64,000 nt of DNA, taken from assembly GCF_000953675.1 (NCBI RefSeq), contig NZ_LN679998.1, forward strand, positions 1,139,911-1,203,910, written 5' to 3'. Every line of letters starts with the position of its first letter. The stretch's first letter is position 1. The translations under genes were made by a program, and so were the position numbers. The notes under the pieces are model-generated. The model saw nothing but the letters and a program-made list of their open reading frames with translations. It was not told the origin of the DNA and did not search any database. Origin of the DNA: Paraclostridium sordellii (GTDB taxonomy: Bacteria; Bacillota; Clostridia; Peptostreptococcales; Peptostreptococcaceae). Of this stretch, positions 9,102 through 17,146 are shown piece by piece.

Positions 9102-9887
9102 ATGAAAAAGAAAAATACTAGAATAGCTATTGTTATAATGTTGATTGCAGTTATTGGATTTGGATGTAAATTTGTATATTCTCAAAATGAAAAAGTAGAA
9201 AATAAAAGATTTAAAGATCATGTTGTATTCTACCCACAACATCAAGATGATGAAGTTCTTTGGGGAGGTACAGCTATAGTAGATGCAATAAAAGAATGTG
9301 GTGCTGATAATGTATATGTTGTATTAGTTTCAGATGGATCTGGAGTTAATGTATTTAAGCAAAATCCTAAATTTAAAGATTTAACTAGAAAAGAAAAGGA
9401 AACTCTTAGAAATAATGAGTTTAGATCTTGTTTAAGTCAATTAGGAGTTAAAAGTAATAATATAATCATACTTGCAGATCAATCCAATAAACCAGGAACA
9501 CATTATGATTTAATGGAAAAAACTATATTAAAATTTGAAAAGGAACTAGGAAGTGTTACACACGTAGCACATCATTATAAATACGATAACCATATAATGC
9601 ATAGAAAAAATGGTCAAGTTTTAAAAAGATTAAGTGATGAACATAAAGTAGCAGATGCTAGATACTTTGTTAAACCAGTATATGTTAAAGACATCCCTGA
9701 AGAAGATAGAGATGTTTATAAAGCCAATACTATAGATGTAAGAGATAAAGTTGAAAGTGCTCTTCATGAATATAAAAATGTAGACGAAAAAAATCATAAA
9801 TATGGAATTGGATATACATCAGCTCATAGTTACTTCAACCATTTACTTGACGATCCAAATCTAACATCAGTTTTAAGTTTTTATTAA
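9102..9887 (+). CDS. PIG-L (LmbE-like) family deacetylase, membrane anchored
   Basis: A 261-residue Zn-dependent N-deacetylase of the PIG-L family, with an N-terminal membrane anchor or signal (residues 8-27), so it probably acts outside the membrane. The zinc and catalytic motif is H47-x-D49-D50-E51 within PQHQDDEVLWGG, and a second metal region follows in VAHHYKYDNHIMH. The start is ATG 9102 behind AGGTGGTG; an upstream in-frame GTG at 9090 lies inside that ribosome site. PIG-L enzymes remove acetyl groups from N-acetylglucosamine-type substrates. Its position behind a polysaccharide synthase operon suggests polymer deacetylation. A Spo0A box in the leader suggests a link to sporulation or stationary phase. 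Confidence 0.85.
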   Translation: MKKKNTRIAIVIMLIAVIGFGCKFVYSQNEKVENKRFKDHVVFYPQHQDDEVLWGGTAIVDAIKECGADNVYVVLVSDGSGVNVFKQNPKFKDLTRKEKETLRNNEFRSCLSQLGVKSNNIIILADQSNKPGTHYDLMEKTILKFEKELGSVTHVAHHYKYDNHIMHRKNGQVLKRLSDEHKVADARYFVKPVYVKDIPEEDRDVYKANTIDVRDKVESALHEYKNVDEKNHKYGIGYTSAHSYFNHLLDDPNLTSVLSFY

Positions 9888-9888
9888 G

Positions 9889-9919
9889 AAACTATCTTTT
9901 ATAAGATAGTTTTTTTTTT
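9889..9919 (+). terminator. Terminator after the PIG-L gene
   Basis: Ten-base arms (9889-9898, 9903-9912) with a TTAT loop and a long T-tract. Confidence 0.9.
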
Positions 9920-9975
9920 ACTTAAAAAAATATATAAAGCAATAGATATTCAAAATAATAATGGAAGATTTGCAA

Positions 9976-10046
9976 AAGTAACAACTTTATGATAATATAT
10001 AAGTTGTTGAAAGAAAAAACTTGAATTAATAATCGAGTTGTTACTT
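9976..10046. promoter_or_regulatory. Candidate operator: three related half-sites before the BCCT gene
   Basis: AAGTAACAACTT (9976-9987), AAGTTGTTGA (10001-10010) and GAGTTGTTACTT (10035-10046) are copies of one motif in inverted arrangement; the outer pair match at 11 of 12 positions. The right copy falls between a TTGAAT -35 (10021-10026) and the start codon, overlapping the likely -10, as expected for a repressor. The adjacent BusR-type regulator is the natural candidate. Confidence 0.5.
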
Positions 10047-10078
10047 AATATAAATAATTATATATCGGAGGAATTAAT

Positions 10079-11599
10079 ATGGAAAAAAATAATGTATTTA
10101 AAATATCATTAATGCTGACCAGTCTTGTTGTAGGGTTTGGATTAATATCACCAAGTATGTTTAAAAATGTTGCTAATAATGGCTTTAAGTTAATTGTAGG
10201 AAATTTTAATTGGATATATTTAGTAGTTATGCTAGCATTAGTTATATTTGCAATTTTTCTAGCTTTTAGTAAATATGGAAATATTAGATTAGGGAAAGAC
10301 ACTGATAGACCGGAATTTAGTAACTTATCTTGGTTTTCCATGTTATTTGGAGCAGGTATGGGTATAGGATTAGTATTCTTTGGAGCAGTTGAACCATTAA
10401 AACATATGGTATCTCCACTAGGGACAAATCCTGGAAGTGTAGATTCAGTAAACTTTGCAATGCAACAATCTTTTATGCACTGGGGGATAACTCCATGGGC
10501 TGCATATGCAGTAATGGGATTATCTTTAGCATATTTTCAATTTAGAAAAGATGCACCAGGATTAATTAGTAGTATATTTTTACCAATATTGGGTAAAGAA
10601 GGGGTAGAAGGTCCAATAGGTAAAACAATAGATATATTAGCTGTATTTACAACTGTAACAGGAATAGCTACATCTTTAGGAATGGGAACTATGCAAATAG
10701 CAGGTGGACTTGAATATATGTTTGGTATAAAAAATACTATATATGTTCAAATAATTATAATAGCAGTGGCTACAGTTTTATACATTAAAAGTTCAACAAG
10801 TGGATTAGATAAAGGAATAAAATTTTTATCAAATTTAAACTTAGGTTTAGCTTGTGCTTTACTTATAGGGGCAATTTTAGTTGGACCTTCAATTGATATG
10901 ATAACTAACTTCTCAAATGGAATGGGATTATATCTAGAACAATTTATATCACAAAGTTTATACATTGATCCTAAGGGTGAATGGGTTGCACAATGGAGAG
11001 TATTTTATTGGGCTATGTGGATAGCATGGATACCATTTGTAGGGATATTTATAGCTAGAATTTCAAAGGGAAGAACAATAAGAGAGTTTATAATAGGAGT
11101 AACATTAGTGCCTGCATTAGTATGTATTATATGGTTTGCTGTATTTGGAACTCTTGGCATGAATTTAGGATTAGATTTTGCAAAGGATGCTACTATGGTT
11201 ACGGAAACAGCACTTTTTAAAGTCTTTTCTAACTATCAATTTGGAAATATACTATCTATAATTGCTATGATACTTTTATGTACTTTCTTTATATCTTCAG
11301 CAGATTCAGCAACTTATGTACTTGGAATGTTTACATCAAATGGAGACTTAAATCCAAGTTGTAAAAAGAAAGTTACATGGGGTATAATACAAGCATTACT
11401 AGCAATAGCTCTGTTAATTTCAGGGGGACTAGACACTTTACAAAAAGTATCTATAATTTCTGCATTTCCATTTGCTATAATAATGATATTTAGTATAGTA
11501 TCTACTATGAAAGCTTTAAAAGAAGAAGTTAAAGTAGAAAAAACAAAAAAATATTATGAATTTAAATATAATCAAGCAAAATTGCAAACTCAAAAGTAA
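10079..11599 (+). CDS. BCCT family transporter (betaine/choline/carnitine)
   Basis: A 506-residue secondary transporter of the BCCT family with twelve predicted membrane segments, which imports betaine, carnitine or choline with an ion. Family signatures are the LFGAGMGIGLVFFGAVEP segment near residue 90, HWGITPWAAYAVMG near 137, and WAMWIAWIPFVGIFIARISKGRT near 310, which holds the conserved Trp-rich substrate region. The start is ATG 10079 behind GGAGGAATT. It is monocistronic, with a strong terminator downstream. Upstream repeat half-sites and the neighbouring BusR-like gene suggest osmotic, c-di-AMP-dependent control. The exact substrate cannot be told. Confidence 0.93.
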   Translation: MEKNNVFKISLMLTSLVVGFGLISPSMFKNVANNGFKLIVGNFNWIYLVVMLALVIFAIFLAFSKYGNIRLGKDTDRPEFSNLSWFSMLFGAGMGIGLVFFGAVEPLKHMVSPLGTNPGSVDSVNFAMQQSFMHWGITPWAAYAVMGLSLAYFQFRKDAPGLISSIFLPILGKEGVEGPIGKTIDILAVFTTVTGIATSLGMGTMQIAGGLEYMFGIKNTIYVQIIIIAVATVLYIKSSTSGLDKGIKFLSNLNLGLACALLIGAILVGPSIDMITNFSNGMGLYLEQFISQSLYIDPKGEWVAQWRVFYWAMWIAWIPFVGIFIARISKGRTIREFIIGVTLVPALVCIIWFAVFGTLGMNLGLDFAKDATMVTETALFKVFSNYQFGNILSIIAMILLCTFFISSADSATYVLGMFTSNGDLNPSCKKKVTWGIIQALLAIALLISGGLDTLQKVSIISAFPFAIIMIFSIVSTMKALKEEVKVEKTKKYYEFKYNQAKLQTQK

Positions 11600-11660
11600 G
11601 TATATTAATTAAGTCTTAATGACATACTTATAATAATTAGAATCATCATTCAATAAAATC

Positions 11661-11704
11661 AAAAAGGACTATATCAATAATAAAATATTGATATAGTCCT
11701 TTTT
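11661..11704 (+). terminator. Terminator after BCCT transporter, usable in both directions
   Basis: Nineteen-base perfect arms (11661-11679, 11686-11704), A-run on one side and T-run on the other; lies between convergent genes. Confidence 0.9.
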
Positions 11705-11730
11705 AACTTGATAAATATAATTAATAAATT

Positions 11731-11910
11731 TTAAACCTCTTTTTCAAATATTAAATCAAATTCAATAACTTTTCCATTGAGTTCAAAATCACTTGGTATT
11801 GCAGTTACAAATCTCCAACCTTCTTTGCTATATCTAGTTATTATTTCTCTATGTTCCGATATTCTAAAAACTGAACTAGCTCTAGATTTTACATAAATAT
11901 AAGTGTACAT
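11731..11910 (-). CDS. Small DUF4177-type protein (59 aa)
   Basis: A 59-residue open reading frame on the minus strand, starting with ATG at 11910 behind a strong AAGGGGGA ribosome site and ending with TAA at 11731. The protein begins MYTYIYVK and contains EHREIITRYSKEGWRFV followed by a short beta C-terminus, the pattern of DUF4177 proteins (an alpha/beta domain with a conserved GW). No function is established. It lies downstream of the busR-like gene on the same strand with a 42-base gap, so it may be cotranscribed. Confidence 0.75.
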   Translation of the reverse strand: MYTYIYVKSRASSVFRISEHREIITRYSKEGWRFVTAIPSDFELNGKVIEFDLIFEKEV

Positions 11911-11952
11911 ATAAAATCCCCCTTTTGTGAATTAGATAATTAGCCTTAGATT

Positions 11953-12582
11953 TTACTCATCATGTCCATATAAAAACATTGGAACTGATGTATGTATATT
12001 AACGTCTCCAATAACCATTAATATATCTTTTTCGATAAATTCAATATACGGTCCTGGGGAAAGAATAAGCTCTCCACCACGTTTTACAGCAACTATGGTT
12101 CCTCCAGTATTTTGCCAGAAATTAGTTTGTCCAGCTGTTTTACCTATGTATTTACAGTTGGCTTTTATTTCAAACTCAAAAGGTACTAATGGATTTATAG
12201 TAGATAATCTACTAGAGTAATCTACTATTTTATTCATAGTCTCCAGTATTTGAGCTTCTAACTTAGCTTTACTATTAAGCAAAGTAAATAATTCTGATTT
12301 GTAAGATGAAACATTTGTTATATTTTGATATTTTTTTAAAAAAGATTCAGCATTAGAAGAAGATAAAACTATAATTCCTTTTCCTTTAATGCTTTGAACA
12401 ACATTTATATCTTCAAGAAGCTTGACAGAACGTCTAATAGTTTCAGGCGAAACATTATATTTAGCAGCAAGAGCTGATCGACCATGAAGTGTAGAACCTT
12501 CAGTTATATTACCGCTATATATATTATTTGCTATATCAAGGGCAATCTTTTGATATATGGGCATAGTATGTGATTTTTGCAT
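11953..12582 (-). CDS. busR: BusR-type transcriptional regulator (GntR HTH + RCK_C/TrkA-C domain)
   Basis: A 209-residue regulator. Residues ~8-75 form a GntR winged helix (MPIYQKIALDIANNIYSG, LAAKYNVSPETIRRSVKLLED, then the wing SIKGKGIIVL). A central helical linker (~80-125) joins it to a C-terminal RCK_C domain, about residues 130-205 (FEIKANCKYIGKTAGQT, GGTIVAVKRGGELILSPGP). This architecture and length match BusR, a repressor of osmolyte uptake genes in lactic acid bacteria and C. difficile whose RCK_C domain binds c-di-AMP. Here the neighbouring gene encodes a BCCT transporter instead of the usual ABC system. A palindrome lies upstream (12616-12651). Confidence 0.8.
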   Translation of the reverse strand: MQKSHTMPIYQKIALDIANNIYSGNITEGSTLHGRSALAAKYNVSPETIRRSVKLLEDINVVQSIKGKGIIVLSSSNAESFLKKYQNITNVSSYKSELFTLLNSKAKLEAQILETMNKIVDYSSRLSTINPLVPFEFEIKANCKYIGKTAGQTNFWQNTGGTIVAVKRGGELILSPGPYIEFIEKDILMVIGDVNIHTSVPMFLYGHDE

Positions 12583-12615
12583 AATTCCTCCAAAAAATTT
12601 AAATAAATATATTAT

Positions 12616-12651
12616 ACATCTAACTATTGTAACTTTATTACAATTAGATGT
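12616..12651. promoter_or_regulatory. Imperfect palindrome between busR-like and cupin genes
   Basis: ACATCTAA (12616-12623) and TTAGATGT (12644-12651) flank inner ATTGTAA/TTACAAT arms. It lies in the divergent promoter region and is a candidate autoregulatory operator of the GntR-type regulator. Confidence 0.45.
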
Positions 12652-12746
12652 CTATAAACATTTAACAAATATTATATATTGAATATTATATCACTAAAAA
12701 TGACAATATATATATAAGATTAAATTACATAAAGGAGGGTTTTTTT

Positions 12747-13091
12747 ATGGAAATAATGAAACATTTATTAAATGGAAGCATAGAACAATATAATGATAGT
12801 GTTGTTCCTAAAATTCCTGTATTTGCAGGAGAGGATATAACATCTGAAGTTTACTACTTTAAACCAGGACAAGTATTAAAAGCTCATAGACATCCAAATG
12901 GAGAACAAGTATTTTTCTTTTTAAAGGGAAATGGAAAAATGAGTGTTGAAGAAGAAACATTTGATGTTAATGAAGGCAGTACTATATTTGTAAAAGCTGG
13001 TAAATGGCATGAAATTACAAATGGAATCTCTGAAATGGTTGCAGTACAAGTAACTAAAGTTGGAGCTGGTGCAGAGTATAAAGAAAATTAA
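12747..13091 (+). CDS. Small cupin-domain protein
   Basis: A 114-residue single-domain cupin. The metal-binding motif 1 is visible as KAHRHPNGEQVFFFLKGNG (two His and one Glu) and motif 2 as KAGKWHEITNG with the last His. Such proteins are mononuclear-metal enzymes or sensors of unknown substrate. The start is ATG 12747 behind AAAGGAGGG. It is divergent from the busR-like gene and convergent with the nitrilase gene, sharing a bidirectional terminator. A link to osmolyte control is suggested only by the shared intergenic region. Confidence 0.85.
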   Translation: MEIMKHLLNGSIEQYNDSVVPKIPVFAGEDITSEVYYFKPGQVLKAHRHPNGEQVFFFLKGNGKMSVEEETFDVNEGSTIFVKAGKWHEITNGISEMVAVQVTKVGAGAEYKEN

Positions 13092-13122
13092 TATAATGGC
13101 AGCCTTATTGGCTGCCATTATA
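13092..13122. terminator. Bidirectional terminator between cupin and nitrilase genes
   Basis: Thirteen-base arms (13092-13104, 13110-13122) containing GGCAGCC/GGCTGCC around a five-base loop. Confidence 0.8.
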
Positions 13123-13123
13123 T

Positions 13124-13933
13124 TTAAAAGCTAAGTTTCTTTTTATGTTTTAAAAATGGAAACTGTTCTCTTATAGAATCAACATAATCAAAATCTATGT
13201 CGCAAATAAAATATCCTTCATCAGAGCCTAATTTATTTATGATTTCACCCCAAGGAGATACAACCATAGAGTTTCCAAATGAAACATAAGAATCATCATA
13301 ATTTCTAGCTGGAGCACACCCTATGGTATAAACTTGATTATCAACAGCTCTTCCTTTAAATAATAACTCCCAATGGGCTGGACCAGTTTTCATGTTAAAT
13401 GCAGCAGGAACTATTATAGCTTTTGCTCCTTTATTAACCATTAATTCAAATAATTGAGGAAATCTTAAATCGTAACAAATACAAAGACCAAACTTTCCAA
13501 ACTCTGTATCAAATACTGTTATATCTTTACCTGGAGTTATTGTTTTAGATTCTTTTATAATCTGTTCTCCTATTTGCATATCAAATAAGTGTATTTTTCT
13601 ATGTTTTCCAATTAAAATTCCATTTCTATCAAATACATAAGAGGTATTATAAACCTTATCATTTTCATCAACTTCTGGCATAGAACCACAAACTAAATAA
13701 ATGTTATTATCCTTTGCTAATTTTGATAGATATGTAAAAGTAGCACCGCTTTCCTCCTCTGCATATAAAGGAAATAACTTAGTTACATAAGGACAACAAA
13801 ACATTTCTGGAAGTACAACTAAATCAACATTATTTTTAAGTACTTCTTTTAAAATAATACTTAAAGTCTCAAGGTTTTTTATTTTATCATCTTTAATATG
13901 CATTTGTATAACTGATAATTTACATTTACTCAT
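13124..13933 (-). CDS. Carbon-nitrogen hydrolase (nitrilase superfamily, omega-amidase-like)
   Basis: A 269-residue cytoplasmic amidase with the Glu-Lys-Cys triad of the nitrilase superfamily: Glu in VVLPEMFCCPY (~43), Lys in GKHRKIHLFD (~115) and Cys in GLCICYDLRFPQLF (~153). The length and the CYDLRFPQL motif resemble Nit2/YafV omega-amidases, which hydrolyse alpha-ketoglutaramate and similar omega-amides. The ATG at 13933 sits behind AAAGGAGAAT. Monocistronic and convergent with the cupin gene. Substrate assignment is a family inference; other small amides are possible. Confidence 0.85.
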   Translation of the reverse strand: MSKCKLSVIQMHIKDDKIKNLETLSIILKEVLKNNVDLVVLPEMFCCPYVTKLFPLYAEEESGATFTYLSKLAKDNNIYLVCGSMPEVDENDKVYNTSYVFDRNGILIGKHRKIHLFDMQIGEQIIKESKTITPGKDITVFDTEFGKFGLCICYDLRFPQLFELMVNKGAKAIIVPAAFNMKTGPAHWELLFKGRAVDNQVYTIGCAPARNYDDSYVSFGNSMVVSPWGEIINKLGSDEGYFICDIDFDYVDSIREQFPFLKHKKKLSF

Positions 13934-14043
13934 AATGATTCTCCTTTAATTTAATTTCAATATTATATTAATATAAATTAACAATATATGCACGCTAGTG
14001 TTATAATATAATTTAAAATTAGTGTAGAAAGAAGGGCATAGAT

Positions 14044-14538
14044 TTGGATGATTTTTTAATAACATTAAACTTTGATATAAAAAGATGTGAAAAGGTATTA
14101 AGAACTAATGATTATTTAGAAATAGTGATAACATTAGAAGAAATAATAGATAAATACAAGTCTGAAATAGATAATATAAATATAGATAACAGAAGAGTTT
14201 GGAATTATAGTAAAAAAGATTTAGAAAATATAACAGATAAATTAATAAATAAAAGAAATGAAATTTTAAATCAATATATATATAATGAAGAAAGTATAAA
14301 CTACATTATAAAAAATATAAAAGATTATATATCTATAAAAGAAGATTTATGCACAAGTGAAAAAGCAGAAATATTAAAAAATATTGAATCTATAAGTTTA
14401 ATTAAAGATGAAAAGATAGATAAAAACTTAAAGTGGGAAAAGCTAAAAAAATACATATTATGGGCTTCCTATAAAGAAGTTAAAATAGGAAGTAGTGTAA
14501 TAGAATTAATAAATTTAATAATAAAAACATCAAACTAA
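14044..14538 (+). CDS. Hypothetical protein, helical (164 aa)
   Basis: Not recognised. A hydrophilic, strongly alpha-helical protein rich in Lys, Glu, Ile and Asn, without signal peptide, membrane segment or cysteine cluster. The start appears to be TTG 14044, seven bases after AAGAAGGG; the nearby ATG at 14048 is in another frame that stops at once. A perfect hairpin terminator follows directly. Single gene between two minus-strand genes; no functional clue from context. Confidence 0.6.
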   Translation: MDDFLITLNFDIKRCEKVLRTNDYLEIVITLEEIIDKYKSEIDNINIDNRRVWNYSKKDLENITDKLINKRNEILNQYIYNEESINYIIKNIKDYISIKEDLCTSEKAEILKNIESISLIKDEKIDKNLKWEKLKKYILWASYKEVKIGSSVIELINLIIKTSN

Positions 14539-14562
14539 AGCAGGATAATATTATCCTGCTTT
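14537..14562. terminator. Bidirectional terminator (13-base perfect arms)
   Basis: AAAGCAGGATAAT and its exact complement abut (14537-14549, 14550-14562), between convergent genes. Confidence 0.85.
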
Positions 14563-15176
14563 TATCTGCATAAATAAGAATTTACATCTACAGCTTGAAT
14601 AAGGCTTAAGTTTGGAGGGTTTCCAACGACATAGATTGTATAAATTCTATTTGCTTTAAGGTTAATTTTATTTGATAAAACCTTATCTTTACTATCACTT
14701 GAAACTACATCGATATCATAAGAATTAGAAGGAACTTTTATATAATCTGTATTCCCTTTAAATCCTAAATTCTCAAATATAGAATTACCATTAGCTAACA
14801 CGTCAACCTTAGGTGCATTTGGAGATAAATGAACAACTCTAAAAGTTGCTTCTTTAGTTGATGGTATTTCATCAATATCATCCTCTATTAACATTAACTC
14901 TAAGTCATTTAAATTTCCAACAGCGGCTATTGTAAATATTCTGTCATCTGGAACATCAACCATTTTACTTAAAACAATAGTATTAGCATCTCCAGCAGGA
15001 TGAATATCTATTTTATGAAGTCCTTCTTCTAAATAAGTGTAATCAGATAAATTTGTGAATTTTAAATCGCTTAAAGTTAAAACATTATCTATATATACAT
15101 CAACGCCTGGTGCATTTGGTGAAGCATGAAAAACTCTAACAATAGAATTTCCATCCTTAGTTTTAAAACAATCCAT
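14562..15176 (-). CDS. DUF4397 domain protein, two repeats
   Basis: A 204-residue protein of two tandem DUF4397 units. Each begins with a signature strand: VRVFHASPNAPGVDVYIDN (~9) and FRVVHLSPNAPKVDVLANG (~112), followed by beta strands ending in RIFTIAAVGN and RIYTIYVVGN. DUF4397 is a beta-sandwich domain usually found on secreted or surface proteins, but I see no signal peptide here. ATG 15176 lies behind AAAGGGGGGCT. In spore-formers such short DUF4397 proteins can be cell-surface or spore-associated; the role here is unknown. Confidence 0.8.
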   Translation of the reverse strand: MDCFKTKDGNSIVRVFHASPNAPGVDVYIDNVLTLSDLKFTNLSDYTYLEEGLHKIDIHPAGDANTIVLSKMVDVPDDRIFTIAAVGNLNDLELMLIEDDIDEIPSTKEATFRVVHLSPNAPKVDVLANGNSIFENLGFKGNTDYIKVPSNSYDIDVVSSDSKDKVLSNKINLKANRIYTIYVVGNPPNLSLIQAVDVNSYLCR

Positions 15177-15350
15177 AATATAGCCCCCCTTTAAAAGTTT
15201 AACTACTTATTAAAATATGGGTATATATACATATATGTTACAAAATATATAAAAAAATATTTAAAGAGAAAATAAGTGGGTATAATAATGAATATAGAAA
15301 AAATAAAAAAAATAAAAAATATAATATATATTTTAAATAGGAGGACTATT

Positions 15351-15527
15351 ATGTCAGAAAAAATATGTTTATGTAAGGGAATAACAAAAGATACTATAGT
15401 AGAAGCAATAAAAAATGGAGCAGATTCAATAGAGGCTGTTAAAGAGGCGACAGGGGCAACAACAGGATTCTGTCATGGAGGAAGATGTAAATCAAAAATA
15501 GAAGAATTAATAGAAGAAAATAAATAA
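15351..15527 (+). CDS. Small BFD-like [2Fe-2S]-binding protein (58 aa)
   Basis: A 58-residue protein of the bacterioferritin-associated ferredoxin-like (Fer2_BFD) fold, with cysteines in CLC near the N-terminus and in CHGGRC near residues 41-46, then a KSKIEELIEE helix. The spacing of the second pair (C-x4-C) differs from the usual C-x2-C. ATG 15351 has AATAGGAGG just upstream. A longer frame from 15276 is possible but has no ribosome site and a low-complexity Ile/Lys stretch. It sits directly before hydA and may be an electron-transfer or Fe-S partner of the hydrogenase; this is inferred from position. Confidence 0.75.
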   Translation: MSEKICLCKGITKDTIVEAIKNGADSIEAVKEATGATTGFCHGGRCKSKIEELIEENK

Positions 15528-15537
15528 AAAAAGTTTA

Positions 15538-15585
15538 TAAGATATCGTTTATTCTAATGGTTTTAGGGTAGGCGATATTTTTTTG
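15538..15585 (+). terminator. Possible weak terminator after the BFD-like gene
   Basis: GATATCG (15541-15547) pairs with CGATATT (15573-15579), an inner CTAA/TTAG stem lies in the loop, and a T-run follows. Confidence 0.45.
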
Positions 15586-15646
15586 TGAAAAAAATTAAAT
15601 AATATATGATATAAAATTTAAAAAATGGGTATAAGCATATTAAGCG

Positions 15647-15698
15647 TTTAATTGTCGAAAAATACAATTAAAATAGCTTTAATATTTTACAGTATAAA
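15647..15698 (+). promoter_or_regulatory. hydA promoter region with candidate Spo0A box inside an inverted repeat
   Basis: TTGTCGAAAA (15652-15661) matches the 0A-box core. It overlaps the left arm of a nine-base inverted repeat, TTTAATTGT (15647-15655) and ACAATTAAA (15664-15672). A -10-like TATAAA lies at 15693-15698 without a good -35, suggesting an activator-dependent promoter. Another regulator could be using the inverted repeat. Confidence 0.5.
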
Positions 15699-15722
15699 TT
15701 AATCATAATGAAGGAGATTGAC

Positions 15723-17123
15723 ATGAAGCACTTATTTACAGAAAAGGTAGTTCCAATCGAACTAGATAATCCATCTATACAAATAGACTATGATAAATGT
15801 ATTAAATGTGGGTTATGCAAAAGAGTTTGTGAAAATGAAATAGGGGTTAATAATTACTTTGATTTAGAAAAAACTGGTGATATAGCTATATGTATAAACT
15901 GCGGACAATGTGTACAAGCATGTCCTAAAAAGGCTATAACTCAAGTTGAAGATATAGACAGAGTTAAAGAAGCTATAAATGATCCTGAGAAAATAGTTAT
16001 ATTCAATACTGCTCCAGCTGTTCGTGTTGCACTTGGTGAAGAATTTAACATGGAAGAAGGTTCTTATGTTGAAGACAAAATGGTTCAAGCTCTAAGAAAG
16101 CTTGGAGGAGATTATGTATTTGATGTAACTTTCGGAGCTGATATGACAATAATGGAAGAAGGTAGTGAATTAGTTAGTCGTCTTTTAAGTGGAGATGGTA
16201 AAATGCCTCAATTCACAAGTTGCTGTCCATCATGGGTTAAATTTGCAGAAACATTTTATCCAGAACTAATACCAAACTTATCTACTACAAAAAGTCCGAT
16301 AGCTATACAAGGTACTGTTGTTAAAACATACTTTGCTCAAAAGCAAAATATAGACCCATCTAAAATAGTAAACGTTACTATAACACCATGTACTGCTAAA
16401 AAATATGAAATAGATAGACCAGAAATGAATGCATCAGCAAAATTCAATAAAGTCGATGGCATGAGAGACAATGATATAATTTTAACAACTAAAGAACTTG
16501 CTAAATGGTTAAAAGAAGAAGAAATAGATTTTACAACATTAGAAGGTTCAAAATTTGATAATATGCTAGGTCTTGGAAGTGGAGCTGGTGTAATTTTCGG
16601 TAATAGTGGTGGAGTTATGGAAGCTGCGGTCAGAACTGTATACAATATACTAACTCATGAAACACCTCATAAAGATTTTCTACATTTCCACCCAGTTAGA
16701 GGACTTGAGGATGTTAAAGAAGCTACAGTAACTATAGGGGATAAGACTTTAAGATTAGCAGCTGTTCAAGGAACTGCAAATGCAAGAAAGTTAATAGAAA
16801 AATTAAAAGCTGGAGAAGTTGAATACGATTTTGTAGAGGTTATGACTTGTAAAGGTGGATGCATAGGTGGTGCTGGACAACCTAAGATGAAAGCTAGAAT
16901 TACTAATGAAATGAGATTAAAGCGTATAGAAAGCTTATATGACAAAGATAAACACATAGCTATAAAATGTAGTTATGAAAATCCAGATGTAATAAATGTA
17001 TATAAAGAATTCTTTAAAGAACCTTTATCTCATGTGTCACATGAACTTTTACATACTACTTTTGAATCTAAACATGATATGTTAGGATTAGATAAAGATA
17101 GTGATGTAAGTGATATAGGTTAA
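15723..17123 (+). CDS. hydA: [FeFe] hydrogenase, monomeric, with two N-terminal [4Fe-4S] clusters
   Basis: Reversibly reduces protons to H2, normally with ferredoxin, in the cytoplasm. From ATG 15723 (behind AAGGAG) it is 466 residues. The ferredoxin domain carries C26/C29/C32/C36 and C57/C60/C63/C67. The H-cluster domain has L1 TSCCPSW (C167, with the proton-relay C168), L2 TPCTAKK (C223) and L3 TCKGGCIGG (C376, C380). Residues ~390-450 form the iron-hydrogenase small-subunit domain. All cluster and active-site cysteines are present. An in-frame ATG at 15708 lies inside the ribosome site. The maturases hydE, hydG and hydF follow on the same strand, beyond two large palindromes. Confidence 0.95.
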   Translation: MKHLFTEKVVPIELDNPSIQIDYDKCIKCGLCKRVCENEIGVNNYFDLEKTGDIAICINCGQCVQACPKKAITQVEDIDRVKEAINDPEKIVIFNTAPAVRVALGEEFNMEEGSYVEDKMVQALRKLGGDYVFDVTFGADMTIMEEGSELVSRLLSGDGKMPQFTSCCPSWVKFAETFYPELIPNLSTTKSPIAIQGTVVKTYFAQKQNIDPSKIVNVTITPCTAKKYEIDRPEMNASAKFNKVDGMRDNDIILTTKELAKWLKEEEIDFTTLEGSKFDNMLGLGSGAGVIFGNSGGVMEAAVRTVYNILTHETPHKDFLHFHPVRGLEDVKEATVTIGDKTLRLAAVQGTANARKLIEKLKAGEVEYDFVEVMTCKGGCIGGAGQPKMKARITNEMRLKRIESLYDKDKHIAIKCSYENPDVINVYKEFFKEPLSHVSHELLHTTFESKHDMLGLDKDSDVSDIG

Positions 17124-17146
17124 TTAATACTTTAAATTAAGGGTTC

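Noticed and set aside
15276-15350. Longer N-terminus for the BFD-like protein
   Set aside because: No ribosome site and a low-complexity Ile/Lys stretch; a strong AGGAGG precedes ATG 15351.
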